Origin: Streptoalloteichus hindustanus | GTDB lineage: Bacteria; Actinomycetota; Actinomycetes; Mycobacteriales; Pseudonocardiaceae | Direction of reading: 5' to 3' | Assembly (NCBI RefSeq): GCF_900129375.1 | Contig: NZ_FQVN01000021.1 | Span: forward strand, 1 to 52,712 | Length of the DNA stretch: 52,712 bases | In this document: one piece after another, positions 33,399-41,748 of the stretch | Layout: the number at the start of each line of letters is the position of its first letter | How positions within the stretch are numbered: the stretch's first letter is position 1 | The notes under the pieces: model-generated | Databases searched by the model: none | The model's input: the letters and a program-made list of their open reading frames with translations, nothing else | Told to the model about the DNA's origin: nothing | Position numbers and translations under genes: made by a program

Positions 33399-33992
33399 AT
33401 GCGCAAGCTCACCTATCTCGTGGCGACCACCCTGGACGGGTTCGTCGCCGACCCGAGCGGGTCGAACCCGGCCGCGCCCGGCGGGTTCTTCCTCGGCGAG
33501 GGCGACCACATCGAGGCGATCTTCACGGACTACGCCGAGATCATCCCGGTGCAGGCCCGCGAGGCGCTCGGGATCGCCCCGGAGAACCAGCGCTTCGACA
33601 CGGTGCTGGAGGGGCGCGGCTCCTACGAGGTCGGCCTGCGGGAGGGCATCCCGGACGCCTACCCGCACCTGCGGCACTACGTGTTCTCCCGGACGATGGC
33701 CGAGAGCCCGGCCCCCGCGGTCCAGATCGTCGCCACCGACCCGGTGGAGAAGGTCCGGGAGCTCAAGCGGGAGGACGGGCTGGGCATCTGGCTCTGCGGC
33801 GGCGGCCAGATCGCGGCGGTGCTCCTCCCGGAGATCGACGAGCTGATCCTCAAGGTGCACCCGGTCGTGATCGGGTCGGGCATCCCGCTGTTCTCGGGGC
33901 GGGGCTTCGAGCCGCACCGGTTCGACCTGGTCGACAGCCACGCCTTCACCAGCGGGGTGGTCCACCTGACCTACGCCAGGCGGCAGGCCTGA
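33399..33992 (+). CDS. Dihydrofolate reductase-family (RibD C-terminal-like) protein
   Basis: The 197-aa NADPH-binding protein has a DHFR/RibD-C fold. LTYLVATTLDGFVADPSG starts the first strand, DTVLEGRGSYEVGLREG follows, and HYVFSRTM, GIWLCGGGQIAAVLLPEIDELILKVHPVVIGSGIPLF make the cofactor site. These orphan reductases act on unknown small molecules; drug or aldehyde reduction is a guess. The ATG at 33399 was chosen from the conserved MRKLTYLV start. It is regulated presumably by the divergent TetR. Confidence 0.87.
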   Translation: MRKLTYLVATTLDGFVADPSGSNPAAPGGFFLGEGDHIEAIFTDYAEIIPVQAREALGIAPENQRFDTVLEGRGSYEVGLREGIPDAYPHLRHYVFSRTMAESPAPAVQIVATDPVEKVRELKREDGLGIWLCGGGQIAAVLLPEIDELILKVHPVVIGSGIPLFSGRGFEPHRFDLVDSHAFTSGVVHLTYARRQA

Positions 33993-33993
33993 C

Positions 33994-34749
33994 CTACGCG
34001 AAGCGGTGGAGCGGGTCCGACGGGAGCCGGGCAGCCTCGTCGGGGCTGGCCGGCTCTTCGGTGTCGAAGGCCGGGGTCATCTCGCCCATCGCCTGGACGA
34101 CGATCTCGCGCATCGCGGCCTCGGCGCGCTCCGCGTCGCCGCACTGGATGGCCTGGGCGACGTCGGTGTGCAGCCGCACCGCCGTCGGGTGCGGCTCGGG
34201 CGGCATGAGGTGGTGCTCGGTGCGACCGGTGAGCACCTCGCCGACGACGTCGTGGAAGCGGCCGAACATCTCGTTGCCGGACGCCTGGAGCACGAGCCGG
34301 TGGAAGGCGATGTCGTGCTCCAGGAAGGTGCGCAGGTCCCGGGCTCGCGCCGTCGTCGCGAGCTTGATGGCCAGGCCGACCAGCTCGCCGCACTGCTCGG
34401 GCGTCGCCCGCCGGGCCGCGTAGCCGGCGGCCACCGGCTCGACGGCCGAGCGCAGCTCGCTCAGCGATCGGAGCTGGTGCGCCCGGTCGGCGCCGGCCAG
34501 TCGCCAGCGGATCACGAGCGGGTCGTAGAGGTTCCACTCCTCGCGGGGGCGCACGGTGATCCCCACCCGGCGCCGGCTGCTGACCAGGTTCATGGACTCC
34601 AGGACCCGCACGGCCTCCCGGATGACCGTGCGCGAGCAGGCGAAGCGCTCCTCCAGACCCTCGATCCGGAGCACCGACCCGACGGGGTGCTCGCCGCCGG
34701 CGATGGCGGGTCCGAGGGCGTCCAGCACCCGACCGTGCAACCCCTGCAT
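33994..34749 (-). CDS. FadR/GntR family regulator of gluconate genes
   Basis: The 251-aa regulator has an N-terminal winged helix (about residues 5-70, with ERFACSRTVIREAVRVLESMNLV). An FCD helical ligand domain follows, with the expected metal-binding pattern (HDIAFHRLVLQASGNEMF and later HTDVAQAIQCGDAERAEAAMREIV). It is divergent from gntK-gntP, so it most likely represses them and is released by gluconate or a phosphorylated derivative. Its stop ends one base after the DHFR-like gene, convergent. Confidence 0.88.
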   Translation of the reverse strand: MQGLHGRVLDALGPAIAGGEHPVGSVLRIEGLEERFACSRTVIREAVRVLESMNLVSSRRRVGITVRPREEWNLYDPLVIRWRLAGADRAHQLRSLSELRSAVEPVAAGYAARRATPEQCGELVGLAIKLATTARARDLRTFLEHDIAFHRLVLQASGNEMFGRFHDVVGEVLTGRTEHHLMPPEPHPTAVRLHTDVAQAIQCGDAERAEAAMREIVVQAMGEMTPAFDTEEPASPDEAARLPSDPLHRFA

Positions 34750-35031
34750 CGCGGTGGTTCCTCCGAAGGTGTCACGACGTCGCACCGCCCGCTTCTGGTG
34801 CCCCGACCGAGCGTAGTCGAGCGGTCCGCTGCCGCACCGGCATCGATTAAGTATGACTATTTGGCCCCAATGCCTTGAAAAGTAGTACCAATGGGCTGAT
34901 AGTGGCCGACGCACGATGGCGTGTCCCGACGCGGCACCCCGTCGTGCGACCGCGCCAGCGGGTACACGACGAACGTCACCCGAAACGTCGCCGGCAGGTG
35001 CGGCAACGCAACGTCGCGTTGGAGGTATGAG
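34750..35031. promoter_or_regulatory. Divergent promoter region of the gluconate regulon
   Basis: The 282-bp gap between the regulator and gntK contains an A/T-rich island (about 34845-34900) with the sequences AGTATGACTAT and AAGTAGTACC, which are loosely related to FadR-type operator half-sites. No precise operator can be assigned by eye. The GGAGGT site before gntK ends the region. Confidence 0.4.
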
Positions 35032-35553
35032 GTGCGAACGACCCCGGTCGTGGTGGTCATGGGGGTCTCGGGCTCCGGGAAGTCGACGGTCGGCACGCTG
35101 CTCGCCGACCGCCTCGGCGTGCCCTACGCCGAGGGCGACGACTTCCACCCCCCGGCGAACGTCGCCAAGATGGCCGCCGGGCACCCGTTGGACGACGAGG
35201 ACCGCTGGCCGTGGCTGCGGGCCATCGCCGACTGGATCCACGCCCACCCCTCGGGGGCGGTGGTCACCTGCTCCGCGCTCAAGCGCGGCTACCGGGACCT
35301 GCTCCGCCGGGATGACGTCCCGGTGTGGTTCCTGCACCTGTCCGGCGACCCCGAGCTGATCCGGAGCCGGATCGCGGCCCGAACCGGCCACTTCATGCCG
35401 CCCGCCCTCCTGAACTCCCAGTACGCCGCGCTCGAACCGCTCGACGCGGACGAGCCGGGGCTCACGGTCGACGTCGCGCACACCCCCCAGGACATCGTCG
35501 CGACGGCGGCGGACGCCCTCCAGCGGGGCGAGGGACAGGAAGGAGCGCGGTGA
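35032..35553 (+). CDS. gntK: Gluconokinase
   Basis: It phosphorylates D-gluconate to 6-phosphogluconate using ATP, entering the pentose phosphate pathway. The 173-aa P-loop kinase has VVMGVSGSGKSTVGTLLADRLG (Walker A), YAEGDDFHPPANVAKMAAGHPLDDEDRWPWL (substrate lid), CSALKRGYRDLLR and RTGHFMPPALLNSQYAALEPL. The GTG at 35032 lies after GGAGGTATGAG. Its end overlaps the transporter gene start by four bases. Confidence 0.95.
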   Translation: MRTTPVVVVMGVSGSGKSTVGTLLADRLGVPYAEGDDFHPPANVAKMAAGHPLDDEDRWPWLRAIADWIHAHPSGAVVTCSALKRGYRDLLRRDDVPVWFLHLSGDPELIRSRIAARTGHFMPPALLNSQYAALEPLDADEPGLTVDVAHTPQDIVATAADALQRGEGQEGAR

Positions 35554-36971
35554 CGGTGCCGACACTGACACCGACGGCGATGGCGTCGCCGATGACGACG
35601 ACGGACGCCCACGTGCTCGCGGGCGCGTGGACCGGGCACGACACCCGCCTGGTGGTGGCGGGCCTGCTCGGCATCGCGGTCCTCGTCGTGCTGATCACGA
35701 AGCTGAAGGTGCACCCCTTCCTGGCCCTCACCCTGGGCTCGGGCGTGCTCGGCGTCGCCGCCGGCCTGCCGCTGGACAAGGTGATCGACAGCTTCGGCAA
35801 GGGGGTCGGCGGCACGGTCGCCAGCGTCGGCGTGCTGATCGCGCTCGGCGCCATGCTCGGCCGCCTGCTCGCCGACTCCGGCGGCGCCGACCAGATCGTC
35901 GACACGATCCTCGGCCGCTCGGGACGGCGCTCGCTGCCCTGGGCGATGGCGCTGGTGGCCTCGCTGATCGGCCTGCCGATGTTCTTCGAGATCGGCCTGG
36001 TCATGCTGATCCCGGTGGTGCTGCTGGTGGCGCGCCGCGGCGGCCACCCGCTGATGCGGGTCGGCATCCCCGCGCTGGCCGGCCTGTCGGTGCTGCACGG
36101 CCTGGTGCCGCCGCACCCGGGCCCGCTGGTCGCGATCGACGCGCTCAAGGCCGACCTCGGCATCACGCTGGGCCTGGGCCTGCTGGTGGCCGTGCCGACC
36201 GTGGCGATCGCCGGTCCGCTGTTCGGCTCGGTGGCCGCGCGCTGGGTGGACCCGACGCCGCCGGAGCACCTGGTGCCCGAGCGGCACGAGGGCACCGGCG
36301 GGCGGCGGCCGAGCTTCGCCGCGACCCTGGTCACCGTCCTGCTGCCCGTCGTGCTGATGATGGGCAAGGCCGTCGCGGACATCGCCCTGGCCAAGGACAA
36401 CACCGTCCGGCACGTCCTGGACTTCGTCGGCGCGCCGCTGTTCGCCCTGCTGGCCGCGGTGATCGTCGCGATGTTCACGCTGGGCAGGGCCGCGGGCTTC
36501 ACGAAGGACAAGCTGTCCGCCACGATCGGCGACTCGCTGCCGCCGATCGCCGGCATCCTGCTCATCGTCGGCGCGGGCGGCGGGTTCAAGCAGACCCTGG
36601 TCGACGCCGGCATCGGCACCGTCATCACCAACCTCGCCACCGGCGCGAACTTCTCCCCGCTGCTGCTGGGCTGGCTGATCGCGGTCGCCATCCGGGTCGC
36701 CACCGGCTCGGCCACCGTGGCCACCATCTCGGCCGCCGGCATCGTCGCGCCGCTGGCCGCCGGCCTCAGCCCGACCCACGCCGCGTTGCTGGTGCTGGCG
36801 GTCGGCGCGGGCTCGCTGTTCTTCTCGCACGTCAACGACGCCGGCTTCTGGCTGGTCAAGGAGTACTTCGGGATGAGCATCGGCCAGACCATCCGGAGCT
36901 GGTCGATCATGGAGACCATCGTGTCGGTGGTCTCCCTGGTGTTCGTCCTGCTCCTGGGCCTGGTCCTGTAG
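35550..36971 (+). CDS. gntP: GntP family gluconate:H+ symporter
   Basis: This 473-aa membrane transporter imports gluconate. It has about 12-14 hydrophobic segments with GntP family blocks: KLKVHPFLALTLGSGVLGVAAGLP, FGKGVGGTVASVGVLIALGAMLGRLLADSGGADQI, GLPMFFEIGLVMLIPVV, HGLVPPHPGPLVA and FSHVNDAGFWLVKEYFG. The GTG start overlaps the gntK stop. A terminator hairpin lies 39 bp after its stop codon. Confidence 0.95.
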   Translation: MTVPTLTPTAMASPMTTTDAHVLAGAWTGHDTRLVVAGLLGIAVLVVLITKLKVHPFLALTLGSGVLGVAAGLPLDKVIDSFGKGVGGTVASVGVLIALGAMLGRLLADSGGADQIVDTILGRSGRRSLPWAMALVASLIGLPMFFEIGLVMLIPVVLLVARRGGHPLMRVGIPALAGLSVLHGLVPPHPGPLVAIDALKADLGITLGLGLLVAVPTVAIAGPLFGSVAARWVDPTPPEHLVPERHEGTGGRRPSFAATLVTVLLPVVLMMGKAVADIALAKDNTVRHVLDFVGAPLFALLAAVIVAMFTLGRAAGFTKDKLSATIGDSLPPIAGILLIVGAGGGFKQTLVDAGIGTVITNLATGANFSPLLLGWLIAVAIRVATGSATVATISAAGIVAPLAAGLSPTHAALLVLAVGAGSLFFSHVNDAGFWLVKEYFGMSIGQTIRSWSIMETIVSVVSLVFVLLLGLVL

Positions 36972-37009
36972 CGAGGGCGGACCAGGCCCACCGGAGCGGC
37001 GAACGCGAA

Positions 37010-37043
37010 GGGGCCGCGGACCGTCCCCACGGTCCGCGGCCCC
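37010..37043. terminator. Perfect 15-bp hairpin terminator
   Basis: GGGGCCGCGGACCGT (37010-37024), loop CCCC, and the exact complement ACGGTCCGCGGCCCC (37029-37043). It lies between convergent genes gntP and the secreted protein, so it can serve both strands. There is no T-run, as usual in actinobacteria. Confidence 0.9.
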
Positions 37044-37074
37044 CGCCGCATCCCCCGAACGCGGCGCGCCGAGG

Positions 37075-37908
37075 TCAGCTCGCGGCCACCGGCAGAGTTC
37101 TCCTGTTGTTCGCGGGGTTGGTGTCGCGGTAGTCGTTGTAGGCGGTGCCGACCCGGACCTCGCCGCTCGTCGGGGCGTCCGCGACCACGTCGATCGTCAC
37201 GACCTCCTCCGGGCCGGGGAGGACCCGGGTGCGGGTGCGAGCCCACACCTTGTCGTCGGCAACCACGTCCGCCCGCATGCTGCCCCCAGCTCCCACCGCC
37301 CGCAGACCCCAGGGCAGTTGGACCGTCACACCCACCGTGTCGGCCACGTTGCCGAGGTTGGCCACGCCGATCCGGAGCCTGACCCGCTCGCCGACGCGGA
37401 AGTGGCCATCGGGGTGCCCCTCGAGGAGCACCTGGGTCACCCCCAGGTTGCCCCGCGCGGTGACCAGTCCCGCGTCGAGTCCCGTCACGTGGGAGAACCC
37501 GGTGTCGGTTCGCTTGATCTCGACCGGCTTGCTCTGCCTGGTGACCGGGTCGAAGCGCGAGTCGTGCGTCCGCAGGGTCAGACCGAGTCCGCCGCTTCGG
37601 CTGCGGTCGTCGGACGTCACCACGTACTGTCCTGCCGGCAGATCGGAGAAGCGGTACCGGCCCTGTCCGTCCGTCACCGTGGAGCGCATCAGCCCGTCGG
37701 CCTTGATGTACATCCAGTGGTCGGGGAGCGCGGGCTCGTTCGCCTGACGACGGCCGTCCTCGTTGAGATCCTCCCACGCGACGCCGGAGACGGAGCCGGC
37801 CGGCGGGTCGTCGGCCGCGGCCACGCCCGCCCACAGCAGCGGAGCCGTCGTCGCCACGACCACGCCCAGCAGAGCGGTTCGGCGCACTCGGGCCAAGGTG
37901 TTCCTCAC
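37075..37908 (-). CDS. Secreted SdrD-B-like (Cna_B fold) protein
   Basis: The 277-aa protein has a signal peptide (RRTALLGVVVATTAPLLWAGVAAA, cut around residue 32). The first domain has SVSGVAWEDLNEDGRRQANEPALPDHWMYIKADG and GRYRFSDLPAGQYVVT, the SdrD-B/collagen-binding-B fold seen in surface proteins. The second half (about residues 155-270) looks like a DUF11/CARDB-type Ig domain (RLRIGVANLGNVADTVGVTVQLPWGL). There is no sortase signal, so it is likely released. The GTG at 37908 follows a GAGGGGGA site. Regulation may involve the GTCC-N5-GGAC pair upstream. Confidence 0.8.
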   Translation of the reverse strand: MRNTLARVRRTALLGVVVATTAPLLWAGVAAADDPPAGSVSGVAWEDLNEDGRRQANEPALPDHWMYIKADGLMRSTVTDGQGRYRFSDLPAGQYVVTSDDRSRSGGLGLTLRTHDSRFDPVTRQSKPVEIKRTDTGFSHVTGLDAGLVTARGNLGVTQVLLEGHPDGHFRVGERVRLRIGVANLGNVADTVGVTVQLPWGLRAVGAGGSMRADVVADDKVWARTRTRVLPGPEEVVTIDVVADAPTSGEVRVGTAYNDYRDTNPANNRRTLPVAAS

Positions 37909-38003
37909 TGGTTCCCCCTCGTTCGCTGTGCCCCCTCGGGGCTTGCGCGAGGAGCACGCTCGAGCCCGGTTGCTGGTTGGCCCAGTGATCGATCCGTGAT
38001 GAA

Positions 38004-38049
38004 GTCCTTTCAGGACAAGAGAAAACGTCCCCATGAGTCCAATGTGGAC
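38004..38049. promoter_or_regulatory. Pair of GTCC-N5-GGAC palindromes
   Basis: GTCCTTTCAGGAC (38004-38016) and GTCCAATGTGGAC (38037-38049) are 33 bp apart, close to three helical turns. They lie in the 349-bp divergent gap between the SdrD-B-like gene and the acylase gene, about 95-140 bp upstream of the former. The rest of the gap is lower in GC and probably holds both promoters. Confidence 0.5.
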
Positions 38050-38257
38050 ATGTGGAGGAGGGTGAGGTGGTCCCACGTCGACCGGACGCGCGGGGGGGTT
38101 GCCGGTTGGTCAGCGGAACACTCGGTTCACTCGAACGGCCTAAGGGGGTTTGTGGGGATGCCCTTGGTCCGTTCGGGCGCTGTTCTTGGCACGTGACTGA
38201 CGTTTGCTGACAACCGGACGAGTTCGACATCCCGGCAGCGAAAGGCGGGCGACAGAC

Positions 38258-40684
38258 GTGTCGAGATCCCCAGGGCGGCGGCCCGTGCGGCGGTGGGGGG
38301 TGGTGGTCGCGGCGCTCGCCACGGCGGGCACCGCGCTGGCCACCGCGCCGGCGCACGCCGAACCGGAGCTCGCGGGCGGCGGCCACTCCGCGACGATCAG
38401 GTACACCGAGGGCGGCGTCGCCCACATCCGGTCGAACACCTTCGGCGGCGTCGGCTACGGCTACGGCTACGGCGTCGCGAAGGACAACCTCTGCGTGCTG
38501 GCAGACATGTACCTCACCCTCTCCGCGCAGCGGTCGAAGGTGCTCGGGGTGGACGGCCCCGGCGACGGCGCGCTCGGCTCGGCGGGCGACAACCTCGCCA
38601 GCGACCTGCACTTCCAGCGGCTCATCGACAGCGGCGAGGTGGAGCGGCTGCTCGCCCAGCCGGCCCCGCTCGGCCCGAAGGCTGAGGTCAGGGAGGTCGT
38701 CCGCGGGTACGTGGCCGGCTTCAACCGGCAGGTGCGGGAGTCCGGCGGCCGGCAGTGCCCCGGCGGCGTCCCGGTCCGGCAGATCGCCGAGATCGACGTG
38801 TACCGGCACATGTCCGCGCTGGCCATGACCTCCGGACAGGGCATCGCGGTGGACGGGCTGACGGCGGCGCAGCCGCCCGCCGCGTCCCGCGCCGAGGCCG
38901 CCGCCGCGGCGGCCACCCCGCCGGCCGAGGCCGCGGAGCTGTTGCGGAGCAGGCTCGACAAGCCGGACATGGGCAGCAACGCCATCGCCGTGGGCAGGGA
39001 CGGCACGGTCAACGGCGGCGGCGTGCTGCTGGGCAACCCGCACTACCCGTGGCACGGCGGTCGGCGGTTCTGGCAGGTCCAGCTCACGGTCCCCGGCCGG
39101 ATGGACGTCAGCGGCGGCACCCTGCTCGGCCTGCCGCTCGTGCAGATCGGCTTCAACCGCGACGTGGCGTGGAGCCACACCGTCGCCACGCCCCGGACGT
39201 TCGGGCTGCACGAGCTGAAGCTCGTGCCCGGCGACCCCACCTCGTACCTGGTGGACGGCAAGCCGGAGAAGATGACTTCGCGCCGGGTCGCCGTGGAGGT
39301 CCGCAACCCGGACGGCTCGGTGGGCCGGGTCGAGCGCACGCTCTACGGCACGAGGTACGGCCCGGTGGTCAACGGCGTCGCCCGGGTCTCGCTGCCGTGG
39401 ACCACCACCACCGCGTACGCGCTCCAGGACCCGAACGCGCAGAACCTCCGCCTCCTCAACACCTGGTACGAGCTGGGCCGCACGCGGAGCACCGACGACG
39501 TGGTGCGGGCGCTGTCGAGCACCCAGGGCGTGCCGTGGGTCAACACCATCGCCACCGACCGCGCCGGCCACGCGCTCTACGCGGACGTGCAGGTCGTGCC
39601 GCACGTGACCGACGAGCTGGCGCGGCGCTGCTCGACCGCGCTCGGGCGTGAGCTGTTCCGGACGGCGCGGGTGCCCGTGCTCGACGGGTCGCGCGGCGAC
39701 TGCGCGTGGGGCAGGGACCCGGACGCCCTCCAGCCCGGGACCTTCGGCCCGAAGCGCCTGCCGGTGCTCCAGCGCTCGGACTACGTGGTCAACGCGAACG
39801 ACAGCGCCTGGCTGACCAACCCGCACCAGCTCGTCACCGACTACCCGCACATCGTGGGCAACAAGGAGACCGAGGCCGGGCCGCGCACCCGCATGGCCGT
39901 CACCGCCGCCGAGGACCGCATCGCCGGACGGGACGGCCTGCCGGGGAGGAAGTTCTCCCGCCAGTCCATGCAGGACGTGTTGTTCTCCGACCGGAGCTCG
40001 GTCGCCGAGCTGGCCGCGGCGGACGCCGCCCGCATGTGTCGTGCCTTCCCCAACGGCAAGGCGCCGACGAGCAAGGGGACCGTCGACGTCGGCAGGTCCT
40101 GCGAGGCGCTGGAGAAGTGGGACCGCAAGTACACAGTGGACAGTCGGGGCGCGTTGCTGTTCGACCGGTTCTGGTCGCGGGCGGCGCAGGTGAGGCCGAG
40201 CCCCTGGCGCGTCCCGTTCGACCGGACCCGGCCGGTGACCACCCCGAACACCCTGGACGTCGCCAACCCCGCCGTGCAGCGGGCCTTCGGCGACGCGGTC
40301 GAGGACATGGGCGGCATCGCGCCGGACGCGCGGCTGGGTGAGCACCAGTACGTGGTCCGCAACGGCGAGCGCATCCCGATCCACGGCGCGGACGGCCACC
40401 TCGGTGTGCTGAACATGATCGTGGGCGCGGAGTGGGAGCCGGGACGCGGTTACTCCGAGGTCGTCCACGGGTCCAGCCACGTCCAGGTCGTCTCGTTCGG
40501 GTCGGGCGCCTGCCCGGACGCCGCGACGCTGCTCACCTACTCCCAGTCGTCCGACCCGGCCTCGCCGCACCACGCCGACCAGACCCGGCTGTTCTCGCAG
40601 GGCAAGTGGCAGCGGGGACGGTTCTGCGAGCTGGACATCCTGACCTCGCCGGAGCTGCGGGTGGTCCACCTCCGCGGCCGCTGA
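38258..40684 (+). CDS. Penicillin-acylase-family Ntn hydrolase (secreted acylase)
   Basis: The 808-aa precursor has a signal peptide (to about residue 34, ...APAHA). The Ntn-hydrolase fold follows. Autocleavage is expected before Ser240 in KPDMGSNAIAVG, which becomes the N-terminal nucleophile of the large chain. GVLLGNPHYPWHGGRRFWQVQLTVPGRMDVSG and GFNRDVAWSHTVATPR follow, blocks shared by AHL acylases and cyclic-lipopeptide (aculeacin/echinocandin) acylases. Substrate cannot be told; N-acyl-homoserine lactone or lipopeptide deacylation are the candidates. It stands alone with its own terminator. Confidence 0.9.
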   Translation: MSRSPGRRPVRRWGVVVAALATAGTALATAPAHAEPELAGGGHSATIRYTEGGVAHIRSNTFGGVGYGYGYGVAKDNLCVLADMYLTLSAQRSKVLGVDGPGDGALGSAGDNLASDLHFQRLIDSGEVERLLAQPAPLGPKAEVREVVRGYVAGFNRQVRESGGRQCPGGVPVRQIAEIDVYRHMSALAMTSGQGIAVDGLTAAQPPAASRAEAAAAAATPPAEAAELLRSRLDKPDMGSNAIAVGRDGTVNGGGVLLGNPHYPWHGGRRFWQVQLTVPGRMDVSGGTLLGLPLVQIGFNRDVAWSHTVATPRTFGLHELKLVPGDPTSYLVDGKPEKMTSRRVAVEVRNPDGSVGRVERTLYGTRYGPVVNGVARVSLPWTTTTAYALQDPNAQNLRLLNTWYELGRTRSTDDVVRALSSTQGVPWVNTIATDRAGHALYADVQVVPHVTDELARRCSTALGRELFRTARVPVLDGSRGDCAWGRDPDALQPGTFGPKRLPVLQRSDYVVNANDSAWLTNPHQLVTDYPHIVGNKETEAGPRTRMAVTAAEDRIAGRDGLPGRKFSRQSMQDVLFSDRSSVAELAAADAARMCRAFPNGKAPTSKGTVDVGRSCEALEKWDRKYTVDSRGALLFDRFWSRAAQVRPSPWRVPFDRTRPVTTPNTLDVANPAVQRAFGDAVEDMGGIAPDARLGEHQYVVRNGERIPIHGADGHLGVLNMIVGAEWEPGRGYSEVVHGSSHVQVVSFGSGACPDAATLLTYSQSSDPASPHHADQTRLFSQGKWQRGRFCELDILTSPELRVVHLRGR

Positions 40685-40728
40685 TCACCCGGTTCCCGGC
40701 AACTGGTCCTCCGGTTGCCGACAACCCC

Positions 40729-40759
40729 TGGAGCCCGCCTGCGCCGCAGGCGGGCTCCA
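40729..40759 (+). terminator. Terminator hairpin after the acylase gene
   Basis: TGGAGCCCGCCTG (40729-40741), loop CGCCG, perfect complement CAGGCGGGCTCCA (40747-40759), 45 bp after the acylase stop. Confidence 0.85.
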
Positions 40760-41188
40760 CCCGTTGGTGGGCGGCGTGCCGTCGTCGGCGGCCCGGAAGC
40801 GGCCCGGAAGCAGCCTGGCAACCGGGGGAGCGGTTCGGGCAAGCCGGTGGCGGAGCGTTTCCAGGTTCACTCGGTCGAGCGATCTTCGGGCGGGTGGGTT
40901 AATGCCGGGGGTCTCCGGCGGCGATGGCTTGGACAGCCGCGTCGCGCCGCCGTCGACGTGGCGCGCTCCCGAGGGAGATTCCCGTGGCGCCCGCGAGTGA
41001 CTCCGACGGCGCGCGCCCTTCCCGCGCGCGCCGTCGTTCTCGGCTGCGCACGGTTCCCCGGCACGGGTGTCCCGTCGGCCCCAGCGGTGCGGGCGCGCCG
41101 CGGGAACCGGGCGCGCGATCCGCGGGATCGGTGTGCGGCGGCGCCGGCTCCCCGGGTGGCTCCCGCCCGCCAGGCCCCAGGAGGAAAG
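40760..41188. other. Gene-poor gap with a possible small ORF
   Basis: The direct repeat GGCCCGGAAGC occurs twice near 40792. A 32-codon frame (ATG 40902 to TGA 41000, MPGVSGGDGLDSRVA...) ends five bases before a strong hairpin (41005-41035). This could be a small peptide gene, a leader or a small RNA. No other feature is seen. Confidence 0.4.
41005..41035. terminator. Strong 12-bp hairpin
   Basis: GACGGCGCGCGC (41005-41016), loop CCTTCCC, perfect complement GCGCGCGCCGTC (41024-41035), then GTTCT. It is not downstream of any annotated gene on the plus strand except the tiny frame at 40902-41000. Confidence 0.8.
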
Positions 41189-41665
41189 TTGCTCAGGTTC
41201 CCCAAGCTGCCGCCCCCGGCGCTGTCCGCCGGCGCCGCGGTGTCCGTCGTCGTCGGGCTCGTGGTGGGCATCGCCGTCGGGCAGCACGCCTGGCGCGAGG
41301 AGGGCAGCCGGCCGGCGGACGCCCCCGGCCCGACCAGTTCCGGCCGGCTGGTCGAACCCGACGGCCCGCCGATGGACTACGACGGCCGCCCCGAGGTCAC
41401 CCGGGTCCGGGACGGCTCCACCTTCGCGCGCACGCCGACGCCGACCACCGCCTCCGGCGCGTCGCCGACGCCCTCGACCACGCCCCAGCCCGCCCCGCGC
41501 GTCTCCGGCTCGGCGGTCGGCACCTCGCCCAGCGCGCCCAGGGACCGGGCGGGCGCCGAGTCCAGCGACTCCCCGGCGCCCAGCACGACGGCCAGCTCCG
41601 CGCCGTCGGGCACCGCTCCGCCGTCCGCCCCCACGTCGGCCCCCACGGCGTCGGCCCGCCCGTGA
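41189..41665 (+). CDS. Membrane-anchored Ser/Thr/Pro-rich hypothetical protein
   Basis: The 158-aa protein starts at a TTG after CAGGAGGAAAG. It has a short cytoplasmic start, one membrane helix (about residues 11-31, SAGAAVSVVVGLVVGIAVG) and an extracytoplasmic part. That part begins with a somewhat ordered segment (PMDYDGRPEVTRVRDGSTF) and then becomes Ser/Thr/Pro/Ala-rich. No family is recognised. It may be a cell-wall-spanning protein. The next gene starts 83 bp downstream on the same strand. Confidence 0.6.
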   Translation: MLRFPKLPPPALSAGAAVSVVVGLVVGIAVGQHAWREEGSRPADAPGPTSSGRLVEPDGPPMDYDGRPEVTRVRDGSTFARTPTPTTASGASPTPSTTPQPAPRVSGSAVGTSPSAPRDRAGAESSDSPAPSTTASSAPSGTAPPSAPTSAPTASARP

Positions 41666-41748
41666 CCAGCGGGGGATCGGCCGTTCGGCGGCGTGGGTCG
41701 GTCCGACGGCCGAGGCGGCCGGCCGCGCGGACACCTAGCGTCGGGATC

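Noticed and set aside
35462-40669. Minus-strand open frame of more than 1700 codons opposite gntP and the acylase
   Set aside because: Composition is Arg/Pro/Ala nonsense with no domain, and well-supported genes occupy the other strand.
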